From assembly GCA_033961575.1 (NCBI GenBank), contig CM066727.1, positions 2,566,001 through 2,630,000 on the forward strand: a DNA stretch of 64,000 nucleotides. The letters are read 5' to 3'. Of the stretch, positions 56,556-64,000 are shown in pieces. The notes under the pieces were generated by a model. That model had not been told where the DNA came from, did not search any database, and saw only the letters and a program-made list of their open reading frames with translations. The DNA is from Aselliscus stoliczkanus (lineage: Eukaryota > Chordata > Mammalia > Chiroptera > Hipposideridae). Each line of letters begins with the position of its first letter. Positions within the stretch are counted from its first letter, which is position 1. The position numbers and the translations under genes were made by a program.

Positions 56556-58750
56556 ACCCTTGTATATCTACACTCCTACATGGAAAGGCATTTTTTCCTG
56601 CCATCTAATATTCCATTCCTCCCGTACCTGCAGGGTCTTACCACTCCATCTCCTTCCTCTCTCGTTCCCTCTGAGGTAGGCGAAGGACACTTTTATTGTT
56701 GGCAAAAGGCAATAAAGGAGAGAAATACGCTCAGCTCTGAAGGGTTAGTTCCTAGTCTCCGGCAAAGACTGGGACCAGTGGCTCTGTCTCCCTGGAGGAT
56801 TCTATTAAAGAGCCAGCTCCCTGGTCCTTCAGAAGCAGCCCTGGGCTGTGAAACTGCAAGGGGCTTTTTAAAAATTTACATCTCATAGGGGCAGGGAAAG
56901 AATCCACAATGACAAGCATATTCAAGCTGAGAGCATTAAGGCCTTTTGGTCATATTCATCCCTTAAAACAACCAGCACTCCTACCTGAGAAAGCAATGTC
57001 CTCTTTACCTCCTGTTCACTAGTATACCTTCCGTCATTACCCTAGTTGATACAATAAGATATTATTTGCATCTCATAATTTATTTCTAAAGTAATGCATT
57101 TTTAGTAATGTGGTCTTTCATCTTGCTCTCTGGAAGATTCTGCTTTTTTTTTTTTAGCTTAAAAAATCAGGATAATAATGCAGTATAATTGAATGTGTCT
57201 GGGTAAAGTAATTACCAAATGTGGAACTTGAATCAAGGCACCCAACAAAAAACATATGAGAGGATATAAACTGTTCAAATTTTACTTGTGAACACCTGTT
57301 CTCTAATAGAACTCAGATGCTATTTTATTAGATATATTCTCTTTCAATTGTGAGCATATTTTCTATTTTAATCAGTGGTTATGGGAAGTTTGCAGAAAGA
57401 GCTCACAGTTTTAATGGTTTTAGAAAGAGAAAATGAACTTATACACAGAATATTCATAACTTTATTTTTAATTGTGCAATTTTGCTCAAAATACATACTT
57501 TGCACCTTGCATGTAAATAAAATGAATCGGATATCATTATAATGCTTTACTCCATAAGTAGCATGGACTTTAATTTGACTTCCTTAAAGAAAAGCTATAA
57601 ATGCAAACACATTTAGGATTATACCCAACTCTTAAAAACGGAGCAGCTAATTGCAATGCCAAGATAATCAAAATCGTACATCAGTGTTTTCACATTTCTC
57701 TACGTTTTTAAATGTTTAGCTCTGCCTGGCTGGGGTCTGTGGAGGAAAAAGAGAGGAGGATTTTCCTGGCGTGGGCCCCGCCTCCAGCCATAGCCACTGG
57801 CCAAGGAGGGGAGGGGTCTACACAGCATGGCTATCCAATTAAATTCTCTGTGAAGTCTGGGCCACTTACAACCCTGCCTCGTGTGGAAGGTATCAAGTGG
57901 ATATACTGGTGTTTCTCTTTCTACTTGATTTGTTTCCCTGAACGTGAATGAGGGGGGAACAGTTGCTTCCCATGGTTAAAACCGGAGGCAAACCCCAGTC
58001 TCTGACATGCCTCAGCCTTTCCGCCCTGGAGTTGTCGGTTGAGATTTTAGATTTGAACCGTTGCTTCCAGTGGCTAAGATTTACACTTTAGCTCCAATTA
58101 TTCTTGGAATCGCCACACAGATTTCTCATCTTCTGTTATAGATTCCATCAAGGAAATATCCCTAAAAAACTACATATATGGTAGTTTTTATTTGGCATAC
58201 AAGTCTTTTTCTGTTAGGGTTTTAAATGTTGAGCTCCAAATAACCTTTTTTGCCATACCTTGTTTTCAACATGTTTATGCTGTTAAATGAATGAAGCATT
58301 GCGTTGTTTTACTGAAGAAATAGGAGGAAGAAACATGTAGGGGGAAATGTAACACACTGAAGACTCACATATTTAGATATGAAATATTTCCTACTACAAG
58401 AAACAGCATCATGCTAAGCTATGTAAGTAATGCATTTTTTTTATCCACGGTCTAAAAATATTGATTTTTCCTTTTCCTAAAAAGCACCTTATTGATCAAA
58501 TGAGTTTATTTTCCTTCTTATATCTTAAAGTTAGTAGAGTTTCAACTGTATGACCTTCGGGGGTCTGTGTGTGCGTGTGCGTGTGTGTTTCAACAGCCTT
58601 AGGGCTTTGTAGTTACACATCAGGCAAATGCAGGGTCTTAACTCATGTTGATATAGTGCCAGGAGTGAAGGGATCACACCGGGCAAGGGGGAAGAAGAAC
58701 TTCGGAAGAGTGATGGTGGGAAAGGGCAGGGCCAGTGAGGCAAGAACAAA
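56556..58750. other. unique AT-rich sequence
   Basis: A GC-richer patch at 57715-57900 has a Sp1-like CCCCGCCTCC and an AATTAAATT. (GT)n at 58565-58590. No exon recognised. Confidence 0.4.
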
Positions 58751-58752
58751 CT

Positions 58753-58766
58753 GTTGCCATGGAGAC
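58753..58766. promoter_or_regulatory. RFX X-box-like site
   Basis: GTTGCCATGGAGAC fits the RFX X-box with one change in the right half (GAGAC for GCAAC). Unique sequence. Confidence 0.4.
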
Positions 58767-59475
58767 GCTTGGCTGCCTTCCCAGGAGTTCTCCCATGAGG
58801 TGGGGGTCTGAATCCAGGGTTTTGACTTGATGTGCGTGTGGGTCAGGGCGAGGTGTAGGTGGCGACTGGGAGTCCCAGCTGAGAGTGGAAGGAAACCCAG
58901 TGCTGCCTGTGCTCAAAGTTCATTTGCTGGAAGGCAGCATTTCTCTTCTCTCGCCAAATTTCTCTAACCTTCCCCACATCTACACAGAGATGAGTATGTT
59001 CCAGGATGAGCCAGTGGGTATAATCTAAGTAAGAAAAAGTAACTTTCTTTACAGTAAGGCACATAGCACCTGCTTCCCATTTCACGTCACTAAATCTGTG
59101 GAATAAAGAATATCGTGGGAATGGTCTCTGATGGCAGTAAACGTGAAAACAGTTTGTATTGGATAAACTGATTTCCACTGCTGACCTCAAAAGGTAACCA
59201 TTGCATATGCTGTTAATGTTTTTATCTCTACACAATGAATCCTTTTATTGGCGATGATAAACATCAGTTAAACAAATGTTAAGGGTAATACACCTAAGGC
59301 TCAGATGTTGGCTTCATTCTCCAACAAAAGGAAGCAGGGCTCCTTGGAGAAATGGCCAATTCCAGGGTGAGGCAGGTCACGGGCAGGATGAGCAGGGGGC
59401 ATTTGTAGTGCCAGAGGGCGAGGCAGTGTGTCCGAAAACAGCACCGCCGCCAACAAACCCCGCATGCCGGGGGCA
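58767..59475. other. unique sequence
   Basis: Nothing recognised; a 130-aa reverse frame (58843-59235) has no known motif. Confidence 0.4.
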
Positions 59476-59479
59476 CATC

Positions 59480-60330
59480 AAATAACACCGAAGTCTAAAC
59501 TGAAACCTCCCAATGGCTGAAACAGGAACAATTAGAGCACAAAAATTAAGTAATATTGGACTTTGATCCAAAGTGTAAAATAAATATCCTTGAGTCCATA
59601 TTGAGTTAAATAAATAAATGGGGAGGAAAACATATCTCCAGTGCAGAAGAACACAAAATCATTTGTGGAGACACTCCTGCCTCCATGAAGTGGGTCACAG
59701 CTCTCAGCCCTGGGTGTGGCTGTGCATGGTGACATGCTTCTGAGGGCAGTACAGAGAGAGGGAACAAAAGGGGGGGCTGTGCAGTGAAGCACCTAGCACC
59801 CCTCAGCCCTGCGACCAAGGCCAGCATTCAGTGATACGCCCGATGACAATGACATCATATCACCTGAGGAAACGATGACAGTGACGTCATATCACCTGAG
59901 GAAACAGGCACTTTGCCTCTGAGGTGTCCCTCCCCAGATCTCCTACCTCAGGTCATCATAAGAAAAGCATCAGACAGATGCTAACTGGAGGGCCTCCTAC
60001 AACATCCTCAACCAGTACTCTTCAAAACTGTCAAGGTCCTGAAAAAACAGGTAGGTTGGAGAAACCTCCCAGTCAAGAGGAGCCCAAAGAGACATGAGGA
60101 CTAAATGTCATGTGGCGTCCTGGATGGATCCTGGACTAGAAAGAGGGCATGGGAGAAAGGGTACGGAGTAAGGACAGTGTGACATTTAGTTAATCCTGGT
60201 GTAGCGATGTGAGTTATTAATGGCTAATGTGAGATGATAACGATGGGGAAGTGAATGGGTACCATCCCTGCAATTCTCTGTAAATCAAAAACTGTTCTAA
60301 AAAAACAGTTGATTAAAAAATAAAAGCTTC
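59480..60330 (+). mobile_element. old L1 (L1ME/L1MC-like) 3' UTR
   Basis: CTGAAACCTCCCAATGGCTGAAACAGG, TGTCATGTGGCGTCCTGGATGGATCCTGG, GTGAATGGGTACC, CAATTCTCTGTAAATC followed by an A-rich end are sense phrases of an old L1 3' UTR. Contains the tandem CRE-like duplication listed separately. Confidence 0.7.
59842..59905. promoter_or_regulatory. 32-bp tandem duplication with a CRE
   Basis: Two units (59842-59873 and 59874-59905) differ at only two positions by eye. The first contains TGACATCA, the second the full CRE palindrome TGACGTCA at 59882-59889. Inside an L1 3' UTR. Confidence 0.75.
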
Positions 60331-60334
60331 CATA

Positions 60335-62445
60335 ACTATCCTCTAGCCTATTACTTCTATTAAGTACTCAACAGTTATCATTTAATTTCATCTTATTTAA
60401 CTTGCCTATGTGCAAGAGTGATTCATGAACATAGCAAATATTTCTTTTCTAAAAATATTACAGAGCTATTATAGTTTAATAAAAGATTTTGCTTTAATTA
60501 AATTAGAAGGAAACACTTCTATCCTCTTTTTTCCCTCCAGGGAGGGAACACGATGTCAACTTATTAGCAGGATTTTCCTAGGGCTTTTTTCCTCTTTGAT
60601 GAATTTGCTCTAGTCAAGCAACCCCAGAACATAGGACTAGCCAAAGGATATTTCATTTCTATATACATGCAAATAATTTTTCTTTTGCTTTAAATCAGAA
60701 TTTATTAATGAGGAATTAAGAAGGAAACTCTCAATTTCCATGTTTATTTAGAAGACTTTGATGTCTTTTCTGAATAGAATTGATAAATACTATTAACGCA
60801 AAAGCCAATATACTATGATGGAAATCCAAAATGCATTCTCAGTAAAAAGCCAACATAAAATTGGATTGAAACATTTAATAATGCCATCAATCAAGTGCAT
60901 ATTATGTATTAGAGAAACAGCTTTGGCTTCTGGCATCTTATCGACTCACTTGCTAAAAGTGTCCCCTCCCCCACTGATTATGGGCCCCCCATAAGCTGTA
61001 GTACAGGGCCAACCATGACAGAGGATGGTCAGTAGTACCCCAACATCATCACTGTCATAACAAAAAAGAATGAGATACATATCAAAAGATGAGAGTCAGA
61101 AATAATGACTTTACTGTGAAGCTCCGTTAGATGATGGGTGCTGAGGGATACCAAGAAAAACAAAACAGAAAGGTCACCCTGGATGAACGAGCCTGACACT
61201 CCTTAGAAGAAACGGGACTGCATCTCTCCTGGAGAGCAGAGAGGCTGGCCAGGTGGCATGGCCAACGTGAGGATGGCCAGAGCCAGTCCAGGAACGAGGG
61301 CTGCTCGGCCTCCTCCCAGGGACTCGCACTGCTAGGAAAAGGGAAGGCCCAACAGTGGGCTGGGAGAAAGGGTCTTGCAGACACAGCGAAGGAGGTTGGT
61401 TTTCACCTCGTGGCGGGGCTAGAAGATAGAGGAAGATTTTATCAACGTCAAGGATGGGAGGAGAACCGGTAGGAAAGACTTCTGAGGGGCTCTTGTGTAA
61501 TTTATGAGGACCTGGACCGGGACGGTCCCAGAGGACTTTCTGGGGACACTTGGAGATGGAGGGGATCACAAGGGTCGGGCTGAAGATGTGTCCCAGGTTT
61601 TCAGGCTGAGGATCCCGGATGCCGGAGAGAAAGTGGGACTTGTGGGGGCTCGCGGTGTGCTATAGACAGAAAAGGAGTGATGAGTACTTTCAGGCATGCT
61701 CCCTGGGAGGCGTCGTGAGCAAATTCTGAAATAACGGCCGTGGGTAGGTGAAAACACGCTGATCGCGTCGAAGCCTCGTGTGAGTTGCCAAAAAGCAATA
61801 ACTGTACAGAAAACGTAATCATGCAATGTGAGAGCCAGATAAGGAAGAAAAGCAATACTGACAGTTTTCAACGATGAGTACATGAAACAGGTATTTCAGA
61901 TGAGCTTTTGATACATAGACTACAAAGTTAACTAGAATGTGATTTGAGGAAAACACAGACAGTGTCATGTCGTCACAAGTATCTTTCTCACTGTCTGTAG
62001 TGAGGCTGATGATACTAGTCATCATCCAATCAGGGGCGCTTTTGAAAGGAGAAGGAAAAGGGGGCGGGGGCTTAACTCCGTTCATGGCGCTGGGCACACG
62101 CTGCAGTGATGGACTGCGCAGCAGCATCTCCCATCGACGCTCCTGACTTCCTCTCAGTCTCCTTGACTGGAAAATCCCCGATGCCATTAGGAAACTTTTG
62201 ACCCCAAAACATCTTCACCAGCATCTCTGTGGCACTAGTTTCCTAGCCAGCAGTTTCCAAGAGGACTCAGGGTCCCTGGCCAGCAGCACATGGAAGAGTG
62301 GGCTATGTGGGGGTGGGGCTTCCATCTGGAAGGAGAGGGGGCAGGGCAGGGCTGGGCTGTGGGTCAGCCGGTCCACATTTTCTCCACCCTGGCTCGCCTC
62401 CTGCCGCTGCCCAGGGCCACATCCTTACCACATTATCGCTGTCAC
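60335..62445. other. unique sequence, partly GC-rich
   Basis: AT-rich to 60940. A possible L2 trace lies at 60950-61050. The 61180-61780 block is GC-rich with antisense frames of 85-131 aa and some text reminiscent of antisense L2 (GTTTTCAGGCTGAGGATCC). No exon recognised. Confidence 0.35.
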
Positions 62446-62448
62446 CAG

Positions 62449-62846
62449 TGTGCTGGGTAATTTCATGTGTCAATTTGACCAGGATGAGAGCTGGGTAAAC
62501 AGAGTTCTGAATGTATCTGTGAGGGTGTTTCCAGGAGAGATGAGCACATGAACCAGTAATCTGAGCAAATCAGATGACCCCCCCCAGCGAGACATCAGCC
62601 AGTCCACTGAGGGTCTGAGAAGAACCAAAGGGCGGAGGGGGGGTGAGCTCTCTCTCCGCTGAGCTGGGTGTCTACTTCCCCCTGCCTTTGGACATCTGTG
62701 CTCCTGGTTCGGAGGCCTCCAGGTTTGGACTGGAACCGGCTGTCCTTCTCACCCTCTATAACCATGCAAGACTCCCCCATAAATGTCTCCTCCGTCTGTC
62801 TACATGCACTGTTGGGTCTGAGTCGCTATAGAACCCTGACTGCGCA
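62449..62846 (+). mobile_element. solo ERVL-type LTR, copy 2
   Basis: A 398 bp stretch beginning TGTGCTGGGTAATTTCATGTGTCAATTTGACC and ending GAACCCTGACTGCGCA, with GTGAGGGTGTTTCCAGGAGAG, ATCTGAGCAAATCAGATG and GGTTCGGAGGCCTCCAGG between. TG...CA ends as LTRs have. No 5-bp duplication is clear (ACCAG left, ATGGC right). No internal viral sequence adjoins. Confidence 0.7.
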
Positions 62847-62849
62847 ATG

Positions 62850-64000
62850 GCACCGCTGCCCCGGCCCTGGTCACACCACTCCCTTACATTTTTAACGGTT
62901 TAGTGTGTCTCAATGACAATAGCCTTCAGGTATCTGAAGAAAGACCTGGGACTCTGAACCGTAAATCTGAACAGAGCCAGATGGCCTGCTGGATGCTGCC
63001 GCCACACTCCCGCTCGCTCTGGAACCCTAACCCGTGGCCGTCAGCCCCACCGGTCCTGAGAGGAGCACAAAGGCGTCTGCTGGCCAGCGCCTGCCTTGCA
63101 GCCCGGAATCTCTCTCCAGCTCGAGGACACAATTTCCGTAGTGTAGTCCATGGTGAGTACGTAGAACTCAGCTTCCTAAAATTAAGGGGAGTACCCTGCA
63201 GCTCTAAGACCAAGTGTCCTTAACAATGCTACCGAGAGAATTCATTTTCAGCGACTTCTTTCATTGGCCATCTGCTGTCACTTTTCACAGCTGATAGCAT
63301 ACGTAATGATATCCTTTTCTCTGATGGTAAAACAACAACAGAATGACCTGTGGCCATCACACACATTTAGAAAGTCAGAACATTTTCAAGAAGAAAATAA
63401 GAACTACCTATAGTCCCATTTCTTCAAAGGATCTGATGTTAAGACTCATTTTAACTCCTACTAGGACGTTCTTGTATACGTTTTCTTAAAGCTTCAAAAT
63501 AGTTTTGCCAATTTTGTGGAAACATCATAAAAATGTTTATGTATGTGAATATACCATACTTTGTTCTATTACCTATTTAATCATATATTTTTTTAATTTC
63601 ATGTGTCTGCCCATTGTTGTTGCTGTCACATCACATTACATAGTCTGATAATTTTTAGGGCAAATTAAATAATATTCCCCTGTTACTGTTTACGCTCCCA
63701 CCTCTAACAGTGGCTAACCCTGCTTCTATCTTCACACCTTCCTTAGCACTGGCTATTAATTTTAAAATCTTTGCAAACTCAGTTGCATTGCATCTTGTAC
63801 TTCGCTACTCAGGCCGTTGAGATATTTTTCATTAAGCTTAATAAGCAGCTATGTTTCCTCTTGTAAGACCAGTATGTTGATGTCCTTACCCATCTGAATG
63901 ATTTCTTAAATGGAAGAACTTGCGCGTTACACATTTTTAGTGACTTTGATTCTGTTGAGGTTTTTACAAGCTGCTGTACTGGATTTTATATGATATTTAG
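62850..64000. other. unique sequence to the window edge
   Basis: A GC-rich patch at 62990-63120 opens a 106-aa forward and 95-aa reverse frame without recognised motif. The rest is AT-rich with nothing recognised. Confidence 0.45.

Overview
The window is mammalian nuclear DNA made of interspersed repeats in varied stages of decay, plus unique AT-leaning sequence. I found no intact protein-coding gene, rRNA, functional tRNA or CRISPR array. The lineage signal comes from the repeats. Ancient placental families (MIR, L2, L1M/HAL1, hAT, ERVL-type LTRs) are joined by two tRNA-headed SINE types, one of them ending in a CCCCAATAAAATCTTT-type tail. From memory of bat SINE families, this suggests a bat, perhaps on the horseshoe/leaf-nosed side (Yinpterochiroptera). 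That is an inference and needs a repeat-library search.

Layout. 0-8.5 kb: head-only SINE, an L1 3' end, L2 pieces, and a long antisense HAL1/L1 ORF1-type element split by a ~580 bp insertion. 8.5-8.9 kb: a TCCA tetranucleotide array with a 136 bp higher-order period. 9-20 kb: mostly unique AT-rich DNA with MIR/L2 relics, a short TA-flanked MITE, microsatellites, and a hAT element containing a truncated SINE. 20-26 kb: an internally deleted mariner, MIR, L1 tails, an LTR and a 1.4 kb L1 3' piece. 26-29 kb: a second SINE type and unique sequence with enhancer-like motifs. 29.3-32.65 kb: the most structured element, an antisense L1 with a CpG-rich 5' UTR of ~111 bp tandem monomers, a recognisable ORF1, the endonuclease half of ORF2, a large internal deletion and a partly duplicated 3' UTR. 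34-35 kb: an L1 3' end hit by a ~460 bp composite SINE whose body carries seven 20-bp units. 39.0-39.95 kb: a hAT element split by a second mariner with the same internal deletion as the 20 kb copy. 40-64 kb: MIR/L2/L1 relics, a second TA-flanked MITE, a G-rich duplicated tract, an L1 tail with a tandem CRE-like duplication, a second copy of the LTR family, and long unassigned stretches.

Functionally the window reads as intergenic or deep intronic. Real activity, if any, would be regulatory: candidate RFX X-boxes at 33.7 and 58.75 kb, a full CRE at 59.88 kb, the L1 promoter region at 31.55-32.65 kb, and a few homeodomain/E-box-dense unique blocks. The best leads are the composite SINE with an internal VNTR and the monomer-type L1 promoter. 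No previously undescribed multi-gene system is visible.
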